Counted from the stretch's first letter, positions 36,172 to 45,657 are shown. The stretch: 64,000 nucleotides of DNA from an uncultured Roseburia sp. (GCA_947383215.1 CANDCP010000010.1:1-64000), one strand, 5' to 3'. Notes: generated by a model from the sequence alone, not told the origin. Numbers and translations: made by a program.

Positions 36172-37035
36172 ATGAGACGTAGATCCAAATTTACCATACC
36201 GACAAAATATATTTTGCTTGTGCTGACGGTTCTATGTATCGGCGCGATGTATATCAGCTTTACGATGAATCTCGGCGGCGGTCCCTTAAATACCGTTGCA
36301 GGGACCGTGTTCGGACCGATGCAGCGGGGGATTAACAAGGTGGGACTATGGCTTGCCGACAAGGCGGACAATCTCAAAAATCTAAGCGATGTGATGAAAG
36401 AAAACGAAGAGCTGCAAAAACAGGTCGACGAACTGACAGGCGAGTTAAATGCGATCAAGCTTGACCAGTATGAACTTGACAATCTTAGGGAACTGTTAAA
36501 GCTGGACAAGCAGTACGCCGACTACGAAAAGGTTGCGGCGCATGTGATCGGCAAGGACGCAGGCAACTGGTTTTCCATGTTTGTCATCGACAAGGGCGCA
36601 AAAGACGGCGTTGAAAAAGACATGAACGTAATTGCGGGAAGCGGCCTGGTCGGTATCGTTATCGACGTCGGTCCGCATTATGCCAAAATCCGTTCTATTA
36701 TCGACGATATCAGCAGCGTGAGCGGGATGGTTGTGTCCACCTCCGACTACTGTATTGTGAGCGGCGATTTACAGATGATGTCCGAAAGCCAGTCGATTGA
36801 GATGAAATCATTAAACGACAGCAAAGACAAAGTACAGACGGGAGACCAGATTGTAACTTCGCCGGTCAGCAGCAAGTTTCTGCCCGGAATTCTGGTCGGA
36901 TATATCAGCGAAGTAAAAATGGATTCAAATAATCTTACAAAATCCGGAAGAGTTACTCCGGCAGTGGATTTTGAGCACATCGAAGAGGTTCTTGTCATCC
37001 TTGAGAAAAAGGTTACAGGGACAGAAACGGAGTGA
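36172..37035 (+). CDS. mreC: rod-shape-determining protein MreC
   Basis: 287 residues: basic N-terminus, one membrane helix (residues about 12-32), a coiled coil (LKNLSDVMKENEELQKQVDELTG and on) and the beta-barrel with DKGAKDGVEKDMNVIAGSGLVG. Bridges MreB, RodA and PBP2 outside the membrane. Follows mreB by 9 bp. Confidence 0.95.
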   Translation: MRRRSKFTIPTKYILLVLTVLCIGAMYISFTMNLGGGPLNTVAGTVFGPMQRGINKVGLWLADKADNLKNLSDVMKENEELQKQVDELTGELNAIKLDQYELDNLRELLKLDKQYADYEKVAAHVIGKDAGNWFSMFVIDKGAKDGVEKDMNVIAGSGLVGIVIDVGPHYAKIRSIIDDISSVSGMVVSTSDYCIVSGDLQMMSESQSIEMKSLNDSKDKVQTGDQIVTSPVSSKFLPGILVGYISEVKMDSNNLTKSGRVTPAVDFEHIEEVLVILEKKVTGTETE

Positions 37036-37039
37036 TGAA

Positions 37040-37558
37040 ATGAGACGAAAAATCAGTGTTTGCCTTATCGTTATCGTCTGCTTTTTACTGCAGAGCACAG
37101 TTTTTAAAGAATTGGCTTTTGCAGACATTTCTCCAAATCTTTTGATCGTAGTGACGGCCGCTTTCGGTTTTATGCGCGGCAAAAAGGAAGGAATGATCAT
37201 CGGATTCTTTTGCGGACTGCTCATGGACGTCTTTTTCGGCGGAATCCTTGGATTTTATGCGCTCGAGTACATGTATATCGGATTTTTTAACGGTTTTTTC
37301 CGCAAGATGTTTTTTCCGGACGACATCAAACTGCCGCTGTTTCTCATTGGCATAAGCGATATCCTTTACAATCTCGGAGTTTATGTTCTTCGATTCTTCT
37401 TTCGCGGAAACTTTCAGATCGGTTATTTTATGATTCATATTATCATTCCGGAACTGATTTACACACTCCTCGTAACAATTGTATTATACGTTATCATATT
37501 AAAAATAAACCAGAAACTTGAAATCATTGAAAAAAAGGGGGCAAAAAAATTTGGCTGA
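37040..37558 (+). CDS. mreD: rod-shape-determining protein MreD
   Basis: 172 residues, about five or six hydrophobic helices (ISVCLIVIVCFLLQS, NLLIVVTAAFGFMRGKKEGM). Integral membrane member of the elongasome. ATG 37040 follows GGAGTGA at the mreC end; the longer ORF starts inside mreC. Its end overlaps the PBP2 start by 8 bp. Confidence 0.92.
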   Translation: MRRKISVCLIVIVCFLLQSTVFKELAFADISPNLLIVVTAAFGFMRGKKEGMIIGFFCGLLMDVFFGGILGFYALEYMYIGFFNGFFRKMFFPDDIKLPLFLIGISDILYNLGVYVLRFFFRGNFQIGYFMIHIIIPELIYTLLVTIVLYVIILKINQKLEIIEKKGAKKFG

Positions 37559-40421
37559 ATCAATCAAGGATTTTTTTAAGAATCTGCTAAAATCCAGACT
37601 GCTTATATTCGGTTTGATCATGATTTTACTATGCGCAATTTTAATTCAGCGGATTTTTTCCCTGCAAATCATAAGGGGCGCCCAGTATCAGGAAAATTAC
37701 AGCCTGAAGATTCAAAAAACGCGCACCTTAAACAGCACGAGGGGCAATATCTATGATCGAAACGGGGAAGTCCTCGCTTACAATGAACTGGCTTACAGCA
37801 TCAGTATCGAAGATAACGGCAGCTATGAAGATAAAGACGACAAAAACGAAAAATTAAACGCCGAGCTCGCAAAAGTGCTCAAGGTTCTCGACAAATACGG
37901 AGATACGATCGATAACAATTTCAATATCGCCTTAAATCCTGACGGAAGCTATTCTTTTCTGGCAGAGGGCGCATCCTTAAAACGATTTCTTGCGGATGTC
38001 TACGGCCGGCGCAGCACAAGCGAGGACGCTTTTGTCAATGTAAATAAAAAACTGGGATACGCCGAGGCGGAGGCGACGGTCGATCAGGTTGTGGAGTATT
38101 TGTGCAGCCAAAAATACGGCTACAATCTAAGCGCGGATGATTACGGGCAAAAGGACCTTTACCGGATCATGGTCATCCGCTATGCAATGTCAGAAAACAG
38201 CTATCAGAAATATATCGCCACGAAAATTGCGTCCAACGTGAGTAAGGAGGTCGTCGCGTATATCAATGAAAATATGGCCGATCTTCAGGGGATGTCCGTC
38301 GCCGAAGACACCATACGCAAATATGTGGACAGCGAATACTTTTCACACCTGATCGGATACACGGGAAAAATATCTCAGGAGGAATACGAAAAACTTTCCA
38401 AAGAAGACGAAAGCTATGCGCTTACGGACGTTGTCGGAAAATCGGGCATCGAACAGGTTATGGACGCCACGCTTCAGGGCATTAAAGGTTCGGAGACGGT
38501 CTATGTCGACAATGTAGGACGCGTGATCGAGACAAAAGAGCGCAAAGAACCGTCGGCGGGCAACCATGTGTATCTTTCCATCGACAAAAAACTCCAGGAA
38601 GCCGCTTACCATCTTGTCGAGCAGGAAGTCGCCGGCATCGTATACTCTAAAATTGAAAATATCAAAGAGTACAACGCGGCCACCGGCAGCAGCGCCGCCG
38701 ATATTAAGATCCCGATTTATGACGTATATTATGCGCTTATCAACAACAATGTAATCGATATTTCACATTTTGAAGCGGAAGACGCTTCCGACACGGAACG
38801 CGCGGTATATCAGGCGTTTACAGCCAAGCGCGCGCTCGTCCTGTCTGCGCTCAGGGAACAGCTTTCCCTGGCCGCGCCGCCCGCGTACGGCGATTTGCCT
38901 GAAGAACAGCAGGTGTACATGACCTATATCGTTTCCATGCTTGGAAAGCAGGATATCCTGATTACGGAAAATATCGACACGTCCGACGAAGTATACCAGA
39001 ACTGGAAAAACGATAAGATCAGCCTTGCCGAATATCTGACGCACGCAATTGCGCAAAAGTGGATTGACATTACGAATTTTTCCATTGAAGAAAAATATGC
39101 TGATTCCACAGAAATCTATACTGCCCTGATGGAATATATTCTCTCCACGCTGGAGACGGACACCGCGTTCTTCAAGAAAATATACAAATATCTGATTATG
39201 GACGACCTTGTCAGCGGAACGCAGCTCAGCCTGATTTTATTCGATCAAAAGGTGCTTGAGCACGACGCGGAGAAAATTGCCGCTCTCTCAAACGGGACGG
39301 AGAACGCATTCTCGTTTTTAAAGGACATGATAAAGAACTTAAAGATTACGCCTGCGCAGCTCGCGTTAGATCCTTGCTCAGGGTCCTGTGTCGTCTCCGA
39401 CGTCAAAACGGGAGAGTTACTGGCATGCGTTACGTATCCCGGATACGACAATAACCGCCTTGCAAATACCGTGGACGCAGATTATTTCCGTCTGTTAAAT
39501 GAAGACATGTCTCTTCCGATGTACAATTACGCGACACAGCAGAAGACCGCGCCCGGCTCCACCTTCAAGATGATTACGGCTGCCGGCGGCCTGTCGGAGG
39601 GATACCTGACCTCCGTAACGGAGACGATTGACACAAAAGGGAAGTTTGACGAGGTTACGGACGGCCCAAAATGCTGGATATTTCCAAGCAACCATGGTAA
39701 AATAAATGTTTCGGAGGCAATTCGGGATTCCTGCAACTATTTCTTCTACGAAGTCGGATACCGCATGAGCCGTATCAACGGCAATTACAACGAAGAACGT
39801 GGAATTACCGCGCTGACCAAGTACGCCTCACTGTTCGGTTTCGATGAAACCACCGGCATTGAGATTCCGGAGAGCGACCCGGAGATTGCGGACTCCTACC
39901 CGATTACCGCGGCAATCGGCCAGAGCAACAACAGTTATACCACGGTTCAGCTTTCCCGGTACGTGACGGCCGTCGCGAACAGCGGCACGGTCTATCAATA
40001 TACGCTGCTTGACAAGATAACGGACGCCGACGGCAAAATTATTAAAAACTGCAAGCCGAGCGTTCGAAACACCGTAGACGGCGTCTCAAAAGAATCCTGG
40101 GATGCAATTCACTCCGGTATGCGCATGGTTGTCGAGACACACAAGCAGTTTGACGGATTCACAATCAATGTCGCCGGAAAAACCGGTACGGCGCAGCAGA
40201 CGCCTACGCGGCCGAACCACGCCCTGTTTGTCGGCTACGCGCCGTACGAAGATCCGCAGATCGCGGTTGCGACGAGAATCGCGTACGGATATGATTCCGC
40301 AAACGCCACCTTGCTCGCGGCGAACGTACTGAAATATTATTTTAATCTGGAAGATACCAAGACGCTGCTGAACGGGCAGGCAGAGGATGTGGGTGTATCC
40401 ACGAACTCGTTTAACGACTAA
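37551..40421 (+). CDS. mrdA: penicillin-binding protein 2 (elongation transpeptidase) with long insertion
   Basis: 956 residues, longer than the usual 600-720. One N-terminal membrane helix, pedestal domain (TRGNIYDRNGEVLAYN) and transpeptidase motifs STFK at 670-673, SCN at 727-729 and KTG at 877-879. Between SIDKKLQEAAYHLVEQ and SCVVSDVKTGELLACV lies an insertion of about 240 residues (roughly 365-605), mostly helical and acidic, where other PBP2s have a short link. Start: TTG 37551, 9 nt after AGGGGG; overlaps mreD. Cross-links lateral peptidoglycan with RodA, encoded downstream. Confidence 0.92.
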   Translation: MAESIKDFFKNLLKSRLLIFGLIMILLCAILIQRIFSLQIIRGAQYQENYSLKIQKTRTLNSTRGNIYDRNGEVLAYNELAYSISIEDNGSYEDKDDKNEKLNAELAKVLKVLDKYGDTIDNNFNIALNPDGSYSFLAEGASLKRFLADVYGRRSTSEDAFVNVNKKLGYAEAEATVDQVVEYLCSQKYGYNLSADDYGQKDLYRIMVIRYAMSENSYQKYIATKIASNVSKEVVAYINENMADLQGMSVAEDTIRKYVDSEYFSHLIGYTGKISQEEYEKLSKEDESYALTDVVGKSGIEQVMDATLQGIKGSETVYVDNVGRVIETKERKEPSAGNHVYLSIDKKLQEAAYHLVEQEVAGIVYSKIENIKEYNAATGSSAADIKIPIYDVYYALINNNVIDISHFEAEDASDTERAVYQAFTAKRALVLSALREQLSLAAPPAYGDLPEEQQVYMTYIVSMLGKQDILITENIDTSDEVYQNWKNDKISLAEYLTHAIAQKWIDITNFSIEEKYADSTEIYTALMEYILSTLETDTAFFKKIYKYLIMDDLVSGTQLSLILFDQKVLEHDAEKIAALSNGTENAFSFLKDMIKNLKITPAQLALDPCSGSCVVSDVKTGELLACVTYPGYDNNRLANTVDADYFRLLNEDMSLPMYNYATQQKTAPGSTFKMITAAGGLSEGYLTSVTETIDTKGKFDEVTDGPKCWIFPSNHGKINVSEAIRDSCNYFFYEVGYRMSRINGNYNEERGITALTKYASLFGFDETTGIEIPESDPEIADSYPITAAIGQSNNSYTTVQLSRYVTAVANSGTVYQYTLLDKITDADGKIIKNCKPSVRNTVDGVSKESWDAIHSGMRMVVETHKQFDGFTINVAGKTGTAQQTPTRPNHALFVGYAPYEDPQIAVATRIAYGYDSANATLLAANVLKYYFNLEDTKTLLNGQAEDVGVSTNSFND

Positions 40422-40438
40422 ATAAGGGAGGTACAAAA

Positions 40439-41113
40439 ATGTCACAGCCTGTGATTTTAAAAAGTAATCCCCATGGAATCAATCTGATTCTGGATAAGAC
40501 TCTTCCGTTTGCGGAATTAAAGCGGGAGATACTAAAAAAATTTAAGGAATCCGACAGGTTCTTTCGGAACGCAAAGATCGGATTATCCTTTGAGGGCAGA
40601 CAGCTTACCCCGGAGGAAGAGTATGACATTTTGGAGCTGATTTCACAGAACACCTCCATAGAAATTGTCTGCATTATCGACAAAGATGAATTGAAAGATG
40701 CATTTTATGCTGCTAAAATAAAAGAGTTTGAGGAGAATCGCGCCGGTAAAACGGGAGAATTCTACAAAGGAACCCTTCGCTCCGGCCAGGTGGTCGAATG
40801 TGAGACAAGCCTGATCGTACTAGGAGATGTCAATCCCGGAGCGAGAATCATTGCGAAAGGAAACATTGTGGTTTTAGGTTCGCTGAAAGGAAACGCTTAC
40901 GCCGGAGCGGCGGGCGATGAGACCTGCTTTGTCGCCGCGCTCGACATGGATCCGGTACAGATCAAAATCGGAAGCGTCATCGGCAGAAGCGCGGACAAGG
41001 GACCTCTTTTGGCAATAAAGAACAGAAAGAAAACGATGGAACCGCAGATCGCGGTGGTGATGGAAGACGCAATTTTAATTGAGCCGATTATAAAAGGTTT
41101 ATTTAAAAAATAA
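40439..41113 (+). CDS. minC: septum site-determining protein MinC
   Basis: 224 residues. An N-terminal MinC domain (1-100) and a C-terminal right-handed beta-helix (VVLGDVNPGARIIAKGNIVVLGSLKGNAYAGA), the MinD-binding half. Inhibits FtsZ ring assembly near poles. GGGAGG precedes the ATG. First of a complete minCDE set downstream of PBP2. Confidence 0.94.
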   Translation: MSQPVILKSNPHGINLILDKTLPFAELKREILKKFKESDRFFRNAKIGLSFEGRQLTPEEEYDILELISQNTSIEIVCIIDKDELKDAFYAAKIKEFEENRAGKTGEFYKGTLRSGQVVECETSLIVLGDVNPGARIIAKGNIVVLGSLKGNAYAGAAGDETCFVAALDMDPVQIKIGSVIGRSADKGPLLAIKNRKKTMEPQIAVVMEDAILIEPIIKGLFKK

Positions 41114-41178
41114 AAATGTCCCGCTCGGCGGTTGCGCGGCGGAAGAATGAGCAAATTGATTTAGGAGGAAAAATAAGG

Positions 41179-41970
41179 ATGAGTGAGGTTATCGTAATTA
41201 CATCGGGGAAGGGCGGTGTCGGCAAAACAACGACAACGGCAAATGTGGGCGCCGGACTTGCGCAGTTAAATAAAAAGGTCGTATTGATAGACACCGATAT
41301 CGGGCTGCGCAACTTGGATGTAGTCATGGGACTTGAAAACCGTATCGTATATAACCTGGTTGATGTCGTGGAAGGAAACTGCAGAATCAAACAGGCGTTG
41401 ATTAAGGATAAGAAATATCCGAATCTCTGTCTTTTGCCGTCTGCGCAGACGAGAGACAAATCATCCGTAAATCCGGAACAGATGAAAAAACTGGTGGACG
41501 AGCTCCGCGAAGAATACGATTACATACTTCTTGACTGTCCTGCCGGAATCGAGCAGGGATTCCAAAACGCCATTGCCGCAGCCGACCGCGCTTTAGTAGT
41601 TACCACGCCGGAGGTATCCGCGATCCGCGACGCCGACCGCATTATCGGTCTGTTGGAGGCAAATGAAATTAACAAGACGCATTTACTGGTCAACCGCCTC
41701 AGAATGGATATGGTAAAACGCGGGGACATGATGTCAATTGAAGATGTACACGAAATTCTTGCCATTGACTTGATCGGCGCGGTGCCGGACGACGAGCAGA
41801 TCGTCATTTCCACCAACCAGGGCGAACCGCTGGTCGGTTCCGACAGTCTGGCAGGGCAGGCATACATGAACATCTGCCATCGCCTTTTAGGAGAGGAAGT
41901 TCCATTGCTTGATTTAGAGAACAAAAACGGAGTATGGTCAAAATTCGTCGGATTATTTAAAAAAAACTAG
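41179..41970 (+). CDS. minD: septum site-determining ATPase MinD
   Basis: 263 residues from the ATG after TAGGAGGAAAAATAAGG; the longer ORF begins upstream of that site. Deviant Walker A GKGGVGKTT at residues 10-18, IDTDIGLRNLDVVMG, DCPAGIE, and an amphipathic C-terminal membrane-targeting helix (KFVGLFKKN). Recruits MinC and is cycled by MinE. Confidence 0.97.
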   Translation: MSEVIVITSGKGGVGKTTTTANVGAGLAQLNKKVVLIDTDIGLRNLDVVMGLENRIVYNLVDVVEGNCRIKQALIKDKKYPNLCLLPSAQTRDKSSVNPEQMKKLVDELREEYDYILLDCPAGIEQGFQNAIAAADRALVVTTPEVSAIRDADRIIGLLEANEINKTHLLVNRLRMDMVKRGDMMSIEDVHEILAIDLIGAVPDDEQIVISTNQGEPLVGSDSLAGQAYMNICHRLLGEEVPLLDLENKNGVWSKFVGLFKKN

Positions 41971-41984
41971 GGAGGAAATCTTAA

Positions 41985-42260
41985 ATGGGATTTATGGATT
42001 TTTTTAAGAAAAAAAATTCCGGTGATGTCGCAAAAGACAGATTGAAATTATTATTGATTTCTGACCGTGCAGACTGTTCTCCGGATGTGATGGAGCAGAT
42101 AAAAAACGATATTATCCAGGTAATATCAAAATACATGGAAATAGATGCCGAAGGACTTGATATACAGATTACGCAGACGGAATCCGAGAGCAATAACGGC
42201 ACAGTTCCCGCGCTGTTTGCCAATATTCCGATCAAAGATTTAAAACATTCCGGCAAATAA
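41985..42260 (+). CDS. minE: cell division topological specificity factor MinE
   Basis: 91 residues. Amphipathic N-terminus MGFMDFFKKK, MinD-interacting segment VAKDRLKLLLISDRADCSP and C-terminal dimer domain. Its presence indicates an oscillating E. coli-like Min system rather than the DivIVA/MinJ system. GGAGG precedes the ATG, 14 bp after minD. Confidence 0.95.
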   Translation: MGFMDFFKKKNSGDVAKDRLKLLLISDRADCSPDVMEQIKNDIIQVISKYMEIDAEGLDIQITQTESESNNGTVPALFANIPIKDLKHSGK

Positions 42261-42280
42261 AATAATGACAGGATCAGATT

Positions 42281-43387
42281 ATGTTGAAACAATATCAGTT
42301 AAGAAATTATCGAATACGGCTTATCATTTATGTGTTACTGCTTACCTGTATCGGAATTGCAGTAATCGGGAGCGCGCGCGAATCTGTTCAGAATAAACAG
42401 GTTGCCGGCCTGTGCCTTGGACTGTTCGCGATGATTGTCGTCTCCTTAATCGACTATTCCTTTATTTTAAAGTTTAGCTGGCTGATTTACATTTTTAATA
42501 TTGGATTACTGTTATCTATCTATGTCATCGGAGACGACAGCAACGGCTCCACGCGTTGGATTGAAATTGCGGGAATCCGTTTTCAGCCGTCCGAGCTGGC
42601 AAAAATATTGTTAATCCTGTTTTTTGCGTACTTTTTTATGAAACATCAGGAGAATCTGAATACCGTTAAGATTCTGGGCGCCTCCGCGTTTCTTGTGGGA
42701 GTTCCGCTGATCCTGATTCTGGAACAGCCTGATTTGTCGACAACAATTGTAACGACTCTGATTTTTATTGCCCTCCTGTTTATCGCGGGGCTGAGCTATA
42801 AAATTATTTTGGGAGCGCTGGTAATATCCGTTCCTTCCGCGCTCGTATTTTTAAGCCTGATCCTGCAGCCTGACCAAAAAATTCTGGATCCTTACCAGTA
42901 CAAGCGGATTATGGGCTGGCTTAATCCAGAAAAATATTCCGATACGGCTTACCAGCAGCTCAATTCCATTATGGCGATCGGCTCCGGCCAGCTTTGGGGC
43001 AAGGGCTTAAATACAACGGATGTCGCCTCCGTAAAAAACGGCAATTTTATCTCCGAACCTCAGACCGATTTTATATTCGCAGTCGCGGGGGAGGAGCTCG
43101 GATTTGTCGGAGCGGCTCTGATTATTATTCTTTTGTTTGCAATCACCCTCGAGTGTATTCTTGTCGCGAGAAAGGCGAAAGACCTGGCGGGAAAGCTTAT
43201 CTGCTGCGGCGTCGCCGCGTTAATCGGTTTTCAGGGGTTTGTAAATATATGCGTGGTCACGGGACTTATGCCGAATACCGGATTGCCGTTACCGTTTGTA
43301 AGTTATGGTCTTACATCGCTTGTTTCCTGTTTTATCGGAATCGGCCTTGTATTAAACGTAGGACTTCAACCTAAAAAATATGGATAG
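42281..43387 (+). CDS. rodA: peptidoglycan glycosyltransferase RodA (SEDS)
   Basis: 368 residues, about ten hydrophobic helices. SEDS motifs are present: PSELAK at 103-108, EQPDLSTT at 148-155, and the catalytic aspartate D263 in SEPQTDFIFAVAGEELG; the C-terminal GLPLPFVSYG follows. Polymerises glycan with PBP2 during elongation. Twenty bp after minE, so elongation and septum-placement genes share a transcript. Confidence 0.94.
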   Translation: MLKQYQLRNYRIRLIIYVLLLTCIGIAVIGSARESVQNKQVAGLCLGLFAMIVVSLIDYSFILKFSWLIYIFNIGLLLSIYVIGDDSNGSTRWIEIAGIRFQPSELAKILLILFFAYFFMKHQENLNTVKILGASAFLVGVPLILILEQPDLSTTIVTTLIFIALLFIAGLSYKIILGALVISVPSALVFLSLILQPDQKILDPYQYKRIMGWLNPEKYSDTAYQQLNSIMAIGSGQLWGKGLNTTDVASVKNGNFISEPQTDFIFAVAGEELGFVGAALIIILLFAITLECILVARKAKDLAGKLICCGVAALIGFQGFVNICVVTGLMPNTGLPLPFVSYGLTSLVSCFIGIGLVLNVGLQPKKYG

Positions 43388-43397
43388 GGGGAACACG

Positions 43398-43793
43398 ATG
43401 AACATTGGATTAATCGCACACGATTCCAAAAAAAAATTAATGCAGAATTTCTGTATCGCATACAGGGGAATTCTTTGTAAAAACGACTTGTTTGCAACCG
43501 GGACGACCGGCCGGCTGATCGAGGAGGTCGCGAACCTTTCCGTGCATAAATATCTGGCGGGCCATTTGGGCGGCGTCCAGCAGCTGGGCGCGCAAATTGA
43601 ACACAATGAAATCGACCTTGTCATTTTTTTGCGGGATCCGCTGACACAGAAATCACATGAACCGGACGTCAACAGTGTGGTAAGGTTATGCGATACGCAT
43701 AACATCCCGTTAGCGACAAACCTCGCGACTGCCGAGTTGTTAATAAAGTCATTAGACAGAGGAGATTTAGAGTGGCGTGAGATGTATAAATAA
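43398..43793 (+). CDS. mgsA: methylglyoxal synthase
   Basis: 131 residues from the ATG after GGGGGAACACG. Family motifs MNIGLIAHDSKK, TGTTGRLIEE, SGPLGG-like AGHLGGVQQLGA and DLVIFLRDPL with the catalytic Asp. Converts dihydroxyacetone phosphate to methylglyoxal, relieving sugar-phosphate stress. Overlaps the next gene by 17 bp. Confidence 0.95.
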   Translation: MNIGLIAHDSKKKLMQNFCIAYRGILCKNDLFATGTTGRLIEEVANLSVHKYLAGHLGGVQQLGAQIEHNEIDLVIFLRDPLTQKSHEPDVNSVVRLCDTHNIPLATNLATAELLIKSLDRGDLEWREMYK

Positions 43794-44754
43794 GTTTACA
43801 GCTGGTTTTCTTTCCGTTATTTTCTGTTTTACCGCGGCGGGATGCGGCGGCAGCGAGACGGAGATAACCAATCGTTATGATCTATACGATAACTCATATA
43901 AAATTTCCGAAGACGCGGAAACGGAACAGGTATTTTTTGCCGACCGTCTCTGCGTCGGAGGATTTGAAAATATAGGAACCGATACGACGGATTCCCAGGT
44001 GGCGGCGGGAGCGGGCGTTTTTAACACCGCAAGCGGCGAAATTCCGTACGCCCAGAATATCTACGACAAACTGTATCCGGCGAGCACAACCAAAATACTG
44101 ACCGCATATCTGGCCATTCAATACGGCAATCTGGACGATATTGTGACAATCAGCGAAAACGCGGTAAATCTGGACAGCGATTCTTCCAACTGCGGCCTGA
44201 TTGCGGGAGATCGAATGACGCTTCGCGATTTGCTCTTCGGACTTATGATGAAAAGCGGCAATGACGCGGCGATCGCAATCGCCGAGCATCTTTCCGGCAG
44301 CTGTGAGGCGTTTGCCGCGAAAATGAATGAAGAGGCGAGACTGCTCGGCGCCACTGCCTCGCACTTTGTAAATCCGAACGGGTTGCCGGATGAAAACCAC
44401 TATACGTCTGTCTACGATTTATATTTATTATTTCAGGAAGCAATCGGAAATGAAACCTTCTGCGAATTAATTAAGACGCCCTCCTACACGACAAATTATA
44501 CGCATGCCGACGGCACGGCCGCAACGCAGGACTGGACTTCTACAAATCTTTATTTTACAGGGGAGGCAACGGCTCCCGAAGGTTTTTCGGTGATCGGAGG
44601 AAAAACCGGAACAACCGGCGAGGCGGGATATTGCCTCGTGCTTCTTTCCGAAAATTCGGTTGGACAGAGGATTATTTCCATCGTTTTAAAGGCAGATTGC
44701 AGAAGCAACCTGTATCTGTTAATGAATCAGATACTGTCAGGTTATGGGAATTAA
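43777..44754 (+). CDS. D-alanyl-D-alanine carboxypeptidase, lipoprotein-like (peptidase S11)
   Basis: 325 residues. Active-site motifs STTK at 103-106, SGN at 160-162 and KTG at 276-278. The N-terminus ends in FTAAGC, a lipobox with cysteine 23, so the enzyme is probably anchored outside the membrane. It trims pentapeptide side chains and limits cross-linking. Start GTG 43777 lies within mgsA, 11 nt after AGAGGAG. The C-terminal PBP5 domain is absent. Confidence 0.92.
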   Translation: MRCINKFTAGFLSVIFCFTAAGCGGSETEITNRYDLYDNSYKISEDAETEQVFFADRLCVGGFENIGTDTTDSQVAAGAGVFNTASGEIPYAQNIYDKLYPASTTKILTAYLAIQYGNLDDIVTISENAVNLDSDSSNCGLIAGDRMTLRDLLFGLMMKSGNDAAIAIAEHLSGSCEAFAAKMNEEARLLGATASHFVNPNGLPDENHYTSVYDLYLLFQEAIGNETFCELIKTPSYTTNYTHADGTAATQDWTSTNLYFTGEATAPEGFSVIGGKTGTTGEAGYCLVLLSENSVGQRIISIVLKADCRSNLYLLMNQILSGYGN

Positions 44755-44757
44755 ATG

Positions 44758-44786
44758 TTGTTTTTACATGGAAGATATACTATAAT
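44758..44786 (+). promoter_or_regulatory. putative promoter of the P-loop gene
   Basis: TTGTTT (44758-44763), 17-bp spacer, TATAAT (44781-44786), starting 4 bp after the carboxypeptidase stop. Confidence 0.7.
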
Positions 44787-44838
44787 AGAACTGTAAAATA
44801 TATACTCATAGAGTAATAGCAGACTGGAGGGCATATCT

Positions 44839-45258
44839 ATGATTGAGATAATTGCTGGAGAAAAGGGAAAAGGAAAGACAAAGCATCTGTTAGATAAGGT
44901 GAATGAAGAGATTAAGGCCGCCAACGGCAACATCGTATATCTTGATAAGAGTCATAAGCACATGTATGAACTCTCAAATAAAGTTCGCCTGATTAACGTA
45001 AAAGATTATCCTGTATCAAACTGTGATGAGTTTTTGGGATTCATCTGCGGAATCGTTTCCCAGGATAATGATTTAGAATCTATGTACTTAGACAGTTTTT
45101 TGACAATTTCCAATATTTCGGATGAACAAATCTGTCATGCGATTGAAAAACTGGACATTATCAGTGAAACATATAACGTAAAATTTGTGCTGAGCGTATC
45201 AAAATCAGAAAAAGATCTTCCGGACTGTGCAAAGGCAAAAATTATTCTTTCATTATAA
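44839..45258 (+). CDS. small P-loop nucleotide-binding protein of unknown function
   Basis: 139 residues. A clear Walker A, GEKGKGKT at 7-14, stands at the very N-terminus, followed by IVYLDKSHKHMYEL and a strand VKFVLSVS that may be Walker B-like without an obvious acidic pair. The rest is acidic and helical. I do not recognise the family; similar short clostridial proteins are sometimes labelled PilT-like, which this sequence does not support. Own promoter, GGAGG start and own terminator make it a monocistron. Confidence 0.75.
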   Translation: MIEIIAGEKGKGKTKHLLDKVNEEIKAANGNIVYLDKSHKHMYELSNKVRLINVKDYPVSNCDEFLGFICGIVSQDNDLESMYLDSFLTISNISDEQICHAIEKLDIISETYNVKFVLSVSKSEKDLPDCAKAKIILSL

Positions 45259-45266
45259 GTTGAGTT

Positions 45267-45311
45267 AAGCGGTGTCTTAAGCTTTTTCTTAAGGCACCGC
45301 TTCTTATTTTC
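45267..45311. terminator. rho-independent terminator between convergent genes
   Basis: AAGCGGTGTCTTAAG (45267-45281) pairs with CTTAAGGCACCGCTT (45288-45302) with one G-T mismatch, followed by TCTTATTTT. Confidence 0.85.
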
Positions 45312-45315
45312 ACGT

Positions 45316-45528
45316 TTATGCCTGATCCACAGAACGAATACGCCCGTACGCACTGATCAGATAAAGTCCGCTGATTCCAATTACCGCATAGATAATGCGG
45401 GCTAACCAACTCATATCTCCGAATAAAAATTCGACGATATCAAAACGGAAAAATCCAATCAAACCCCAGTTTATGGCGCCAATAATGACAAGTGTAAGAA
45501 GTGTATAATCTAATCCTTTTGAATTCAT
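45316..45528 (-). CDS. DUF378 small membrane protein (YuzA-like)
   Basis: 70 residues, two hydrophobic helices (LLTLVIIGAINWGLIGFF and WLARIIYAVIGISGLYLI). The AINWGLIGFF core is the DUF378 signature. Function unknown. AAAGGAGGG precedes the ATG on the minus strand. Confidence 0.88.
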   Translation of the reverse strand: MNSKGLDYTLLTLVIIGAINWGLIGFFRFDIVEFLFGDMSWLARIIYAVIGISGLYLISAYGRIRSVDQA

Positions 45529-45603
45529 TGTAAAATCCCTCCTTTGTCATAGTATGTTCCCAAAAATAAAGATTTATACAACCAAACATTCTTATGGGAA
45601 TGA

Positions 45604-45632
45604 TTGTATTTCATAAAAAAACATGATAGAAT
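45604..45632 (+). promoter_or_regulatory. putative promoter of the HlyD-yggS-sepF-ylmH run
   Basis: TTGTAT (45604-45609), 17-bp spacer, TAGAAT (45627-45632), 25 bp before the HlyD-like start. Confidence 0.6.
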
Positions 45633-45657
45633 AAATTTATTTGAGAAGGTGGTTGAT

